Source of the DNA: Capilliphycus salinus
GTDB taxonomy: Bacteria > Cyanobacteriota > Cyanobacteriia > Cyanobacteriales > Microcoleaceae
Assembly (NCBI RefSeq): GCF_047276495.1
Contig: NZ_CP178543.1
Span: 7,648,875 to 7,712,874, forward strand
Direction of reading: 5' to 3'
Length of the DNA stretch: 64,000 bases
Under the pieces are notes generated by a model. The model searched no databases. It was not told the origin of the DNA and worked only from the letters and a program-made list of their open reading frames with translations. The number at the start of each line of letters is the position of its first letter. Position 1 is the first letter of the stretch. A program made the position numbers and the translations under genes. Below are positions 1-8,134 of this stretch, one piece after another.

Positions 1-324
1 GTGGTGAACGCAGGCGAAGAAGTCAGCCTAGAAAAAGGTCAAGTTGCTATCGTTAACCCCGCCGAAAAACCAACACCCGTCGCCAATATTCGGCCCCTAT
101 CTCAACTGCAAGTTAGAAGTTTAACCAGATTGGGTTTAGAAACGGTACAGTTGCGGGGAACGGTCGATCCGATGGATTTGGTGTATATTAATGATCAACC
201 GATAGAGACCGATGCTGAGGGCAATTTTGACTTTATCGGACGTTTACCCGTGAGTCGGCGTTTGCAGGTGACAGTTAGGGGACCATCGGTAAGAGAACGA
301 TTTTATGTCATTGCCGTTCCTTAG
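1..324 (+). CDS. C-terminal part of a FecR-like secreted protein (5' end outside window)
   Basis: The frame is open from base 1 and ends in TAG at 322-324, so only the last 107 residues are visible. The GTG at base 1 is probably an internal valine. The first visible residues (VNAGEEVSLEKGQ) resemble the end of a FecR-type domain. A small beta-rich module follows, with a VYINDQPIETDAEGNFDF stretch of the kind seen in extracytoplasmic Ig-like domains. A FecR-like surface or periplasmic protein is the best guess, but the diagnostic N-terminus is missing. The next gene starts 44 bases downstream and belongs to a different pathway. Confidence 0.45.
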   Translation: MVNAGEEVSLEKGQVAIVNPAEKPTPVANIRPLSQLQVRSLTRLGLETVQLRGTVDPMDLVYINDQPIETDAEGNFDFIGRLPVSRRLQVTVRGPSVRERFYVIAVP

Positions 325-368
325 TGCTAAATTATTATTTATGTGTTTTGTAAGGGAAGATAGAAACG

Positions 369-935
369 ATGGCAATTTTACAATTAGAAGACGGAACAAC
401 TTACACCGAACTTGAGGAGATTTCTCGCCGCTTAGAACCGTTGAATGTGCGGTTAAATTATTGGCCGGTTAGACAACACCCGGAATTCCAAGCCCTGTTA
501 AATAAACCCGCTTTAAATGATGGGGAAAAAGAACAGGTGCTTCTGGAATTAGAGCATTATTTTGAACAGTTAAAAGAAACCGATGGTTATCAATCTCGGG
601 ATTTAATTGTGTTACATCCTGATATTCCCAATCTCGATTCATTAATGGCAAAATTTGAAACTTGTCACACCCACGCCGATGATGAAGTCCGCTACATTAT
701 TGACGGCGAAGGGGTGTTTGGGTTTGTTTGTCCCGACGGTTCTCAGATGGAATTAACCATTCAATCCGAAGAATATATTAATGTTCCAGCCGGAAGCGAA
801 CATTGGTTTCATTTAACCGATAAAAAACGCATTAAAGCCGTGCGTTACTTTATCACCACAGAGGGTTGGGTTCCCGAATATACGGAAACAAAAATTCGCA
901 TAAAATCTCAAACTAATTCGTTAGTTATGGGTTAA
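369..935 (+). CDS. mtnD: Acireductone dioxygenase (MtnD)
   Basis: Cupin enzyme of 188 residues, the usual length for the family. It oxidises the acireductone of the methionine salvage pathway to 2-keto-4-methylthiobutyrate and formate in the cytoplasm. The metal-binding set is visible: H100 and H102 in CHTHADDEVRYIIDGEG, E106 in the same motif, and H145 in PAGSEHWFH. An AAGGGA-like ribosome site lies about 10 bases before the ATG. It heads a co-directional cluster with mtnW and mtnB, so three salvage steps are encoded together. The bound metal (Fe or Ni) decides the product in this family and cannot be read from sequence. Confidence 0.95.
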   Translation: MAILQLEDGTTYTELEEISRRLEPLNVRLNYWPVRQHPEFQALLNKPALNDGEKEQVLLELEHYFEQLKETDGYQSRDLIVLHPDIPNLDSLMAKFETCHTHADDEVRYIIDGEGVFGFVCPDGSQMELTIQSEEYINVPAGSEHWFHLTDKKRIKAVRYFITTEGWVPEYTETKIRIKSQTNSLVMG

Positions 936-942
936 AATAAAA

Positions 943-969
943 TCCCCCAATCTGTTAGAGAACGGGGGG
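943..969. other. Small inverted repeat between mtnD and mtnW
   Basis: TCCCCC and GGGGGA arms are separated by 15 bases in the 64-base gap after the mtnD stop. No T-run follows, so it is a weak candidate for a terminator, attenuator or mRNA-stabilising hairpin. Confidence 0.3.
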
Positions 970-999
970 AAATCAGTTCATTTGGTGCTAAAATAAAGA

Positions 1000-2166
1000 A
1001 TGACCATAGAAGTAGATTATCGTTTTCCGCCTGGTGTTGATGCCGAACGTCAAGGGAAGGTTATTGCTATCGGACAAACGGCCGGAACTTGGGATGCAAG
1101 GTTCAGTCACCGAGAGGAAATTATGCGATCGCATTTGGGGGAAGTGATCGAGATTAAAACCGAGGAAAAGGGGGAGAGTATTGCAACGGTTCGCTTTCCT
1201 GAAATTAACGTTGAAAATGATATTTCCAGCCTGCTAACGATGATTTTTGGCAAGTATTCAATGGCGGGGGTTGGTAAGGTTGTTGGCTTGCGTTTGGATG
1301 AAAATTATGGCAAGTTTCCCCGGTTTGGAATCGGGGGAATTAGAAAACTTTTAAAGGTGTATAACCGCCCTTTAATTATGGCAATTTATAAGCCGGCTTT
1401 GGGGTTGTCTGCAACCGATCATGCTAATATTTTAGAACAGGTTGCTTTGGCGGGGTTGGATATTATTAAAGATGATGAAATTATGGCTGATTTGGAGGTC
1501 GCCCCGACGTTAAAACGGTTAGAAGCTTGTTATCCGATTTTGGAACGGGTTAAACAAGAAACCGGGCGAACGGTTTTGTATGCGGTGAATGTCACGGGTT
1601 CGGCCACAGAATTAATAAAAAAAGCTAAAATTTTAGTTGAAAATGGCGCAAATGCTCTATTATTAAATGTGCTAACTTATGGGTTTTCGGTGTTGGAAGC
1701 GTTGGCAGCAGATTCGGATATTAATGTGCCGATTTTTGCACATCCGGCGTTTGCGGGGGCGATGTGTGCTTCACCGGATACGGGGTTGGCTTATTCGGTG
1801 GTTTTAGGAACATTAATGGCGCATGGCGGGGCGGATGCGGTGCTTTATCCGGCACACTATGGAAGTTTACCGTTTGATGCGGTAGAAGAAGGTAAAATTA
1901 GGGATATTTTGCGATCGCGAAATGTGTTTCCGGTGCCGTCTGCGGGGATTCATCCGGGTATTGTTCCCCAGGCTTTAAAAGATTATGGAAATGATGTTAT
2001 TTTAAATGCGGGAACCGGAATTATGGATCATCCAGAGAATCCGGGGGCGGGTGTAAAAGCGTTTTTTGAAGCGTTAGAACGGTGTGAAAATCAAGAATCT
2101 TTTGAATTAGAAAAAGTGCCGGCCGGCGCGTTGCGTCAAGCCTTGGAAAAATGGGGAACTAAATAA
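1000..2166 (+). CDS. mtnW: 2,3-diketo-5-methylthiopentyl-1-phosphate enolase (MtnW), a RuBisCO-like protein
   Basis: RuBisCO-like protein of 388 residues that enolises 2,3-diketo-5-methylthiopentyl-1-phosphate in methionine salvage. It keeps the carbamylation and Mg site of the RuBisCO superfamily: AGLDIIKDDE gives K157, D159 and E160. A lysine also lies in YKPALGLS (K131), at the position of a catalytic lysine of true RuBisCO. Overall sequence and length fit the MtnW (RLP) branch and not CO2-fixing RuBisCO. It sits 13 bases upstream of mtnB and downstream of mtnD. The phosphatase partner MtnX, adjacent in Bacillus, is not in this window. Confidence 0.92.
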   Translation: MTIEVDYRFPPGVDAERQGKVIAIGQTAGTWDARFSHREEIMRSHLGEVIEIKTEEKGESIATVRFPEINVENDISSLLTMIFGKYSMAGVGKVVGLRLDENYGKFPRFGIGGIRKLLKVYNRPLIMAIYKPALGLSATDHANILEQVALAGLDIIKDDEIMADLEVAPTLKRLEACYPILERVKQETGRTVLYAVNVTGSATELIKKAKILVENGANALLLNVLTYGFSVLEALAADSDINVPIFAHPAFAGAMCASPDTGLAYSVVLGTLMAHGGADAVLYPAHYGSLPFDAVEEGKIRDILRSRNVFPVPSAGIHPGIVPQALKDYGNDVILNAGTGIMDHPENPGAGVKAFFEALERCENQESFELEKVPAGALRQALEKWGTK

Positions 2167-2179
2167 GGGAAAAACAGAG

Positions 2180-2803
2180 ATGAATAGCGATCCACGTCAA
2201 GATTTAATCACCGCTTCTCGCCAATTTTATCAACTGGGTTGGATGGCGGGAACTGCCGGAAATTTGTCTGCTAGAGTCGATGATGGCAGTTTTTGGATTA
2301 CCGCAAGTGGCAAACAAAAAGGCAAGTTAACCGGATCTGATTTTGTGCGCGTTTCTCTGCAAGGAGAAGTGATAGAAAACCCCAATTTAGGCAACCGTCC
2401 ATCGGCGGAAACGAGTATTCATCAAGCCGTTTATTCGCTGTTTCCCGATGCAAAAGCTTGTTATCACGTTCACTCTGTAGAAGCGAAACTGGTGACGAAT
2501 TTTACCGAAGGCGATCACTTGAATTTACCGCCCATTGAAATGTTAAAAGGGTTGGGAGTTTGGGAGGAACATCCGAAAGTGGTGATGCCCGTATTTAAGA
2601 ATCATTTAGATGTGTCTAAAATAGCAAAAGAAATTAGCGATCGCTTTCAACAATCAAAACCCGATGTTCCGGCGTTATTGATTAAAAATCATGGGGTTAC
2701 GGTTTGGGCAAATTCGGCCTTTGATGCGGAAAATTATATTGAATTAACAGAATATATTTTCCGTTATATTGTGGCGGCGCGTCAAGTCGGAGTTCACCAT
2801 TAA
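2180..2803 (+). CDS. mtnB: Methylthioribulose-1-phosphate dehydratase (MtnB)
   Basis: Class II aldolase/adducin-fold enzyme of 207 residues. It dehydrates 5-methylthioribulose-1-phosphate to the substrate of MtnW. Family marks are GNLSAR and TASGKQKG near the N-terminus, the zinc-binding CYHVHSVEA, and the later histidine in IKNHGVTVW. It begins 13 bases after the mtnW stop with a GGGA ribosome site, so translation from one mRNA is likely. The gene order D-W-B puts three enzymes of the route from MTRu-1-P to the keto acid side by side. Confidence 0.92.
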   Translation: MNSDPRQDLITASRQFYQLGWMAGTAGNLSARVDDGSFWITASGKQKGKLTGSDFVRVSLQGEVIENPNLGNRPSAETSIHQAVYSLFPDAKACYHVHSVEAKLVTNFTEGDHLNLPPIEMLKGLGVWEEHPKVVMPVFKNHLDVSKIAKEISDRFQQSKPDVPALLIKNHGVTVWANSAFDAENYIELTEYIFRYIVAARQVGVHH

Positions 2804-3142
2804 TCTCAATTGAATCCTTCTCAACACAACTTGATAAACCCGGTTTCTCAAGGGAAAATATAGGTTTTTAGGTCTGGGAAGTTAGCATAAACCGGGTTTT
2901 TAACTGCGGTGCAAGATCTGAGTTTCAGCCTAAAATAAACTGCTTTAGCCCTGAAACCTGACTAAAGCAGCGCAACTATCTCAATGGAATTCAATGCTAC
3001 TCAGCCACTTGTCAAAGATTGAACAATTGAGCGTGAGCAGTCTACATAGTAGCATTAAGTTTCAAATCTGGCTATTTCTTTAGACAAATTTTCTAAAAAC
3101 CCGGTTTCTCCAAAAACCCGGTTTCTCAAAGAAACCGGGTTT
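2804..3142. other. Intergenic spacer with palindromes
   Basis: No gene is visible between mtnB and the transposase. The stretch holds a degenerate copy of the ACCCGGTTT palindrome (arms near 2838-2850 and 2891-2904), a 9-bp inverted repeat CTGCTTTAG/CTAAAGCAG (2940-2970), and an extra half-copy of the palindrome at about 3096-3110. Confidence 0.6.
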
Positions 3143-3144
3143 TT
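3112..3144. repeat. REP-like palindrome, copy next to RAYT stop
   Basis: AAAAACCCGGTTTCT and its complement surround a 3-base loop (CAA), giving a near-perfect 33-base hairpin with A- and T-runs. It touches the stop codon of the transposase at 3143-3145. It may also act as a bidirectional terminator. A matching copy lies on the other side of the transposase at 3754-3786. Confidence 0.85.
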
Positions 3145-3706
3145 ATTCTAAAGTTAAGTGTTGAATCAAAGATTGTTCAATTTCTGATTCAACAAAAAGA
3201 CGGTAGGAATTCGGAGTCGTAAATTGTGAGAGAATGATTTGAGGATGAGGTAAAGAACCGTCTCTTAAGCCAATAGATTCAAGATAACTAGAAAACTCCC
3301 AAGCTTCTGGCTTGTTGACTAATTTAGCTGCTACAGGGTTTAAATGAATGTATCTAGATAAATGCAATAAATACTCGTTTTTATCTACATGAACAGCTTG
3401 AAAACGTCCTTGAAATAGTGAACCCAATCGATTATAGCGTTTGTTAATAGCTTTCGTATAAGATAAAGAGAACTTTTGCATGATCTCTGAGAGATTATTG
3501 GTTTTGAGATACACTAATAAATGATAATGGTTAGGCATTAAACAATAGGCAACTATTTCTATGAAGTCTGGATTCAAAAAATTACGAATTTGCCGCAAGA
3601 AGAATAAGTAGTTTTCTCGTTCAAAAAAGATTAACTGTCTGTTATTACCTCGATTATAAAGATGATAATAGTTACCTTGATAAAATTGAACAGAACGGGA
3701 TGGCAT
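3143..3706 (-). CDS. REP-associated tyrosine transposase (RAYT, Y1/IS200-like)
   Basis: Single-strand transposase of 187 residues with the Y1/HUH fold. The metal-binding HxH is H60 and H62 in LMPNHYHLL. A candidate catalytic tyrosine follows in FSLSYTKAINKRY, and the typical YIHLNPVAA block comes later. RAYTs are domesticated relatives of IS200 transposases that act on REP palindromes in trans. Here the gene is bracketed by two copies of one hairpin (3112-3144 and 3754-3786), the usual arrangement for a RAYT with its own palindrome family. Other copies at 8087-8120 and 10186-10218 are probably its products. The reading frame is intact. Confidence 0.9.
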   Translation of the reverse strand: MPSRSVQFYQGNYYHLYNRGNNRQLIFFERENYLFFLRQIRNFLNPDFIEIVAYCLMPNHYHLLVYLKTNNLSEIMQKFSLSYTKAINKRYNRLGSLFQGRFQAVHVDKNEYLLHLSRYIHLNPVAAKLVNKPEAWEFSSYLESIGLRDGSLPHPQIILSQFTTPNSYRLFVESEIEQSLIQHLTLE

Positions 3707-3753
3707 TAGATTGAGTTCAAAAATTTTATTTTATTATATCTTAAAACTCTTGC

Positions 3754-3786
3754 AAAAACCCGGTTTCTCAAAGAAACCGGGTTTTT
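3754..3786. repeat. REP-like palindrome between ppsA 3' end and RAYT 5' end
   Basis: The 33-base hairpin is identical in its arms and loop to the copy at 3112-3144 and sits 10 bases beyond the ppsA stop. With T-runs on both strands it could terminate ppsA transcription. Confidence 0.85.
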
Positions 3787-3796
3787 CATCTAATTT

Positions 3797-6346
3797 CTAT
3801 CTCGCTTTAGACACCTCCATAATATCGTCTAAAATTGTTCCCGATTCTTCCATTTTTCCGATATCGAGAATCGTCTTAATTACCGAGTCGGGATTCAAAC
3901 TCATCGAATCAATTCCCAACTCAACCAAGAAACGGGCAAATTCGGGATAATCACTCGGCGCCTGACCACAAATTCCAATCTTGCGGTCATATTTTTTCGC
4001 CGCTTTAATCGCAATTGTTACCATCCGACGCACCGCTTCATTTCGTTCGTCAAAAATATGGGCAACTAACGCCGAATCTCGGTCTAATCCTAACGTTAAT
4101 TGGGTTAAATCATTAGAACCAATCGAGAACCCATCAAACACTTGGGCGAATTCATCGGCAAAAATAACGTTACTGGGTAACTCGCACATCACATAAACTT
4201 GCAAGCCATTTTCACCCCGTTTTAAGCCGTTTTTCTCCATCTCCGCCAACACTTTTCGACCCTCATCGGGAGTCCGACAGAAAGGAATCATCGGCACCAC
4301 ATTTGTCAATCCCATTTCATCTCGAACCCGCTTCAAAGCCTGACATTCGAGTGCGTAAGCGTCGCGATATTTCGTATCATAATATCGGGACGCACCCCGC
4401 CAACCAATCATCGGGTTTTCTTCCTTCGGTTCAAACTGACGACCGCCCAACAAATTGGCGTATTCGTTACTCTTGAAGTCCGACATCCGCACAATCACGG
4501 GATTGGGATAAAATGCAGCCGCAATCATGCCGATACCGTGTGCCAATTTATCAACAAAGAAATCGGGTTTGTGGTCGTAAATCTTCGTGAGTTCGGCAAT
4601 GTCTCGTTTGGTTAATTCATCTTCCAATTCATCGTAATGAATCAACGCTAACGGGTGGGCTTTAATGTGGTTAGCGATAATAAATTCTAACCGGGCTAAA
4701 CCAACACCATCGCAAGGAATAGATGCCAACCCAAAGGCTTCTTCCGGGTTGCCAACATTCATTAAAATCTTGGTTTTTGTTTTCGGTAAATTGTCGAGAA
4801 CCGTTTCTTCAATTTCAAACGGAACTAATCCTTGATAAACCCGACCTTCTTCGCCTTCGGCCGAACAAACGGTAATATTTTCGCCGGTTTTTACCACTTC
4901 TGTTGCATCGCCACAGCCCACAATTGCGGGGATTCCCATTTCTCGCGCAATAATTGCAGCGTGACAAGTTCGCCCGCCTTGGTTAGTTACAATTGCGCTC
5001 GCTTTTTTCATAATCGGTTCCCAGTCGGGGTCGGTTTTATTCGTAACTAAAACTTCGCCGGCTTGGAATTCATCGATGCGATGAACGTCTAAAATTACCC
5101 GCGCTTTTCCTTGTCCAATCATTTCGCCAACGGCGCGACCCCGAGAGAGAATTTCGCTTGTTCCTTTGAGTTTATAACTCTTTAAAACGCTGGCTGATTT
5201 TTGAGATTGTACCGTTTCTGGACGGGCTTGAACGATGAATAATTCCCCCGTTAAACCGTCTTTTGCCCATTCAATATCCATCGGGGTATAACTTCCCCGC
5301 ACTTGAGAATAGTGATTTTCAATGGTGCAAGCCCAGTCCGCTAGTTTGAGAATTTCATCGTCATTTAAGCAGTATTTTTCCCGTTCGGAAATTGGAACGG
5401 AGACGTTTTTGGTGAGTTTTGAACCGCCAATATCGTACACCATTTTCATTTCTTTGGTGCCGAGTCGTTTTTCTAAAATTGGGCGGAATCCCTGCTTTAA
5501 TGTGGGTTTAAAAACGAAGTATTCATCGGGGTTAACTGCCCCTTGAACCACGTTTTCACCCAACCCGTAAGCAGCCGTTACTAGGGCGGCATTTTTAAAG
5601 CCGGTTTCCGTATCAATGGAGAACATTACCCCGGAAGTTGCTAAGTCGGAACGCACCATTTTTTGAACGCCAACGGACAGGGCAACGGTAAAATGATCGA
5701 AGTTTTTGATGGTACGATAAGAGATAGCTCGGTCGGTAAAAATTGAGGCGAAACATTTGTGGCAGGATTCTAAAACCGCTTCTTCTCCATAAACGTTTAG
5801 GTAGGTTTCTTGTTGGCCGGCAAAGCTGGCGTCGGGTAAATCTTCTGCGGTTGCACTCGAACGCACAGCAACGTCTACATCGGTACTATAACGTTTACAT
5901 TCTTCTTTGTATTCGCCGCTAAATTCGTCGCAAAATTCACTAGAATCGGTTAAATTGTTGTAACGTTCGCAGAGTTTTCGATAGGCTTTAATGATAGCGT
6001 CTTCGAGTTCGGGAGGGAAGGGTGTATCGAGTATTAATGAGCGGGCTTGTTTGCCTCGTTTGCGTAAGTTTTTAACATCTTCTACGTCTAAATCTGCAAA
6101 TAATTCGCGTAGTTTTGTTTCCAGTCCGGCGGATTCTACAAAGTAGCGGTAAGCATAGGCGGTTGTGGCGAAACCGGTGGGAACGTTCACACCTTTGGGG
6201 GTGAGTTGTTGAATCATTTCTCCCAAGGATGCGTTTTTACCGCCAACTAAGGGAATATCTGAAATTCCAACTTCTTCAAACCACAAAACAAATGCTTTTT
6301 CTTTGGCGGTGTCGGTAGATGGGGTTAATGCTGTTGTCGCAACCAT
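3797..6346 (-). CDS. ppsA: Phosphoenolpyruvate synthase
   Basis: Converts pyruvate and ATP to phosphoenolpyruvate, AMP and phosphate (gluconeogenesis). Domains in order are the ATP-grasp pyruvate-binding region (VGGKNASLGEM, VAVRSSATAEDLPDASFAGQQE), the swivelling phosphohistidine domain (GGRTCHAAIIAREMG, histidine near residue 462) and the C-terminal PEP-binding TIM barrel (CGQAPSDYPEF). A TTG 15 bases upstream would extend the frame, but GGAGG at 6355-6359 lies exactly 8 bases before the ATG at 6346, so I use that ATG (849 residues). A short cysteine-bearing insertion (CDEFSGEYKEEC) precedes the VAVRSSA motif. An HxlR gene is divergent upstream. Confidence 0.95.
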   Translation of the reverse strand: MVATTALTPSTDTAKEKAFVLWFEEVGISDIPLVGGKNASLGEMIQQLTPKGVNVPTGFATTAYAYRYFVESAGLETKLRELFADLDVEDVKNLRKRGKQARSLILDTPFPPELEDAIIKAYRKLCERYNNLTDSSEFCDEFSGEYKEECKRYSTDVDVAVRSSATAEDLPDASFAGQQETYLNVYGEEAVLESCHKCFASIFTDRAISYRTIKNFDHFTVALSVGVQKMVRSDLATSGVMFSIDTETGFKNAALVTAAYGLGENVVQGAVNPDEYFVFKPTLKQGFRPILEKRLGTKEMKMVYDIGGSKLTKNVSVPISEREKYCLNDDEILKLADWACTIENHYSQVRGSYTPMDIEWAKDGLTGELFIVQARPETVQSQKSASVLKSYKLKGTSEILSRGRAVGEMIGQGKARVILDVHRIDEFQAGEVLVTNKTDPDWEPIMKKASAIVTNQGGRTCHAAIIAREMGIPAIVGCGDATEVVKTGENITVCSAEGEEGRVYQGLVPFEIEETVLDNLPKTKTKILMNVGNPEEAFGLASIPCDGVGLARLEFIIANHIKAHPLALIHYDELEDELTKRDIAELTKIYDHKPDFFVDKLAHGIGMIAAAFYPNPVIVRMSDFKSNEYANLLGGRQFEPKEENPMIGWRGASRYYDTKYRDAYALECQALKRVRDEMGLTNVVPMIPFCRTPDEGRKVLAEMEKNGLKRGENGLQVYVMCELPSNVIFADEFAQVFDGFSIGSNDLTQLTLGLDRDSALVAHIFDERNEAVRRMVTIAIKAAKKYDRKIGICGQAPSDYPEFARFLVELGIDSMSLNPDSVIKTILDIGKMEESGTILDDIMEVSKAR

Positions 6347-6740
6347 ATTAAAGTCCTCCAAACTTTAGAAATAGTCTGGTGTGAGTTAAATTTATTTGTC
6401 GAATTTGAGCGGTTTGCCGTTGAGAATGCCAAGGCTATTAATGACATTCTGATTGACCGAGATGGCTTCATATATCTACATATTTTCTCTATCCCGAGCC
6501 AGCTTCACTCAATTTAATTCTCTTGATTCTACTGTTTGCCTTCTCTTTCCTTTAATTTAGAGGTTTGATTCTCCTCTATTCATAGAGTATTACTTTTGAT
6601 GCCGTTTTCAACATAGAGACCTATTTTTCCCTTAGTTACCAAAAGTAAAGAAATAGCGTTAATTCGACGGTTGGAGGTATTATTAAAAAAGGTTAATCCT
6701 GAGAATTGACCCCTTTAATAAACGTTACTAATTTTTGCAA
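6347..6740. promoter_or_regulatory. Divergent intergenic region between ppsA and the HxlR gene
   Basis: This stretch of 394 bases must carry the promoters of both divergent genes. The only site I can place is the ppsA ribosome site GGAGG (minus strand, 6355-6359). No clear operator or long palindrome is visible. HxlR regulators often bind near their own promoter, so a site here is plausible but not seen. Confidence 0.4.
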
Positions 6741-7154
6741 ATGAATATTAACAAATCTTGCAGCAATAACCCCAACTACCGCCAACAACAATTCGAGCAG
6801 AACTGTCCGATTGAGTATACAATGGCACTGATCGGGAGTAAGTGGTCGATCGCTATTTTGCGAGAACTTTTGAAGGGCGATCGGCGTACCCACGAACTGG
6901 CTGAGGCGTTACCGGGGATCAGTTCAAAAACCTTAACTTTGCGCTTGAGAACCCTCGAAAAACATGGTATAATTCGACGCAAGGTCTATCCTGAGATTCC
7001 GCCTCACGTCGAATATTCGCTCACGGAAAAAGGGCGGGAACTGCAACCGGCGATCGCCATTCTCAAACAAGTTGGACAGCGTTTGCTTTCCCAAGAAGAA
7101 GCGTTTCGCCCGTTGAAAGTCAATTCAGAAGTTACACAGCGAAAAGAAGCCTAA
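6741..7154 (+). CDS. HxlR-family winged-helix transcriptional regulator
   Basis: Small cytoplasmic DNA-binding protein of about 137 residues. The family signature is clear: the cysteine and following block in NCPIEYTMALIGSKWS, then ILRELLKGDRRTHEL, the recognition region ISSKTLTLRLRTLEKHGII, and the wing EYSLTEKGREL. HxlR/MarR-like members often sense reactive electrophiles or redox state through that N-terminal cysteine. A second cysteine lies near the start (NKSCSNN). A TTG two codons upstream is possible, but the ATG is preferred. It is divergent from ppsA and faces a convergent glutathione S-transferase; a link to the latter is only a guess. Confidence 0.88.
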   Translation: MNINKSCSNNPNYRQQQFEQNCPIEYTMALIGSKWSIAILRELLKGDRRTHELAEALPGISSKTLTLRLRTLEKHGIIRRKVYPEIPPHVEYSLTEKGRELQPAIAILKQVGQRLLSQEEAFRPLKVNSEVTQRKEA

Positions 7155-7202
7155 AACCTTAAAAGATAGTTAAGGAAATCCAAGCGATCGCCAATTTAAG
7201 AT

Positions 7203-7949
7203 TCAATTAGCAATACCCACTTTTTTAAAATAATCTGAGCCTAAAAAGCGGGAATAAACTTCTTTAATTTTCTCGGGTTCCATTTGGGTTTCCTGATAGC
7301 TATCGAGGCTTGACATCGCATCCAGCCAACGGTTGAGATGGTTTAAATTCAAACTTTTGATATTGAACCCTTTCCAAGTTTCCAGTACCACCAACATCCG
7401 TTCAAAAAAGGGAATAAAAGCAATATCAACTAAACTGACAGTTTCGCCTAAAAAATAGGTTCCCTGCGACTCCGCCAAGGTGTCATCCAGAAAGCGTAAT
7501 TCCGTTTCTAGAGCGTTGCGTAATTCTTCATCTTTGGCGGTACTTTCTTGGCTGTCTGTCGGTTTGTGCGACAAATAGGTATAAGCAAGTTTGACAAATT
7601 TGGCATCACAACGGCTAATTAAAATTCTGGCTTTTGCTTTTAATACCGGATTTTCAGGTAACAGCTTGTTTTGAGCATTTCCAAACACTTCGGATAGATA
7701 TTCATTAATCACCAAAGATTCATAAATAATGATATCATTCTGTTTGATAACGGGAACTGCACCGTTTGGGTTCATGGCGATAAACCAGTCGGTTTTGTTG
7801 TCTTTTCCGAGTTCAATATGTTCGTAGGAAAAGGGAATATTTAGCTGTCGTAAAGTTATCCAACTGCGTTGGGCGTAGGGACAATAAGGGTTAGCGTAGA
7901 ATTGAATGGGTTGAGAAGATTGGGAATTGGTTAAGTTTTCTGCTGACAT
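7203..7949 (-). CDS. Glutathione S-transferase family protein (omega-like)
   Basis: Cytosolic protein of 248 residues with an N-terminal thioredoxin-fold domain (to about residue 100) and a helical C-terminal domain. The active-site motif is NPYCPYAQRSW. A catalytic cysteine followed by PYA is typical of omega-class GSTs, which reduce mixed disulfides instead of conjugating glutathione. The glutathione gamma-glutamyl site YESLVINEYL and the cis-proline in GAVPVI are present. The C-terminal domain shows LVDIAFIPFFERM. The 5' end lies about 185 bases from the EEP gene, with palindromes between them. The substrate cannot be inferred. Confidence 0.85.
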   Translation of the reverse strand: MSAENLTNSQSSQPIQFYANPYCPYAQRSWITLRQLNIPFSYEHIELGKDNKTDWFIAMNPNGAVPVIKQNDIIIYESLVINEYLSEVFGNAQNKLLPENPVLKAKARILISRCDAKFVKLAYTYLSHKPTDSQESTAKDEELRNALETELRFLDDTLAESQGTYFLGETVSLVDIAFIPFFERMLVVLETWKGFNIKSLNLNHLNRWLDAMSSLDSYQETQMEPEKIKEVYSRFLGSDYFKKVGIAN

Positions 7950-8014
7950 GATTTTAAGTTTTTTCGACTTTTTACAATTTTAACATTTTACTTACACCCA
8001 AAAACCGGGAAACC

Positions 8015-8078
8015 CGTAGGGGCGGGTTTTGAATACATTTATATTTCCCAATTTCAACCTATATAAACCCGTCCCTCT
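8015..8078. repeat. Dispersed GTAGGGGCGGGTT...AACCCGCCCC palindrome family
   Basis: CGTAGGGGCGGGTT at the left and an imperfect AACCCGTCCC at the right enclose about 35 unrelated bases. It is one member of a family with about a dozen copies in this window (for example 16999-17057, 18850-18909, 24242-24302, 32205-32266 and 47410-47682). Confidence 0.7.
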
Positions 8079-8086
8079 TACCTACC

Positions 8087-8120
8087 AAAAACCCGGTTTC
8101 TTTGAGAAACCGGGTTTTTT
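8087..8120. repeat. REP-like palindrome (same family as RAYT-flanking copies)
   Basis: Arms AAAAACCCGGTTTCT/AGAAACCGGGTTTTT enclose a TTG loop, the reverse orientation of the copies beside the RAYT gene. It lies 15 bases past the stop of the EEP gene and may terminate it. Confidence 0.8.
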
Positions 8121-8134
8121 ATTAGGGTTTTTAT

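Noticed and set aside
936..999. SAM riboswitch before mtnW
   Set aside because: Only a short C/G-tract inverted repeat is present; none of the conserved SAM riboswitch cores can be seen.
1000..2166. CO2-fixing RuBisCO large subunit
   Set aside because: It is too short (388 residues) and its sequence matches the MtnW branch, with salvage genes on both sides.
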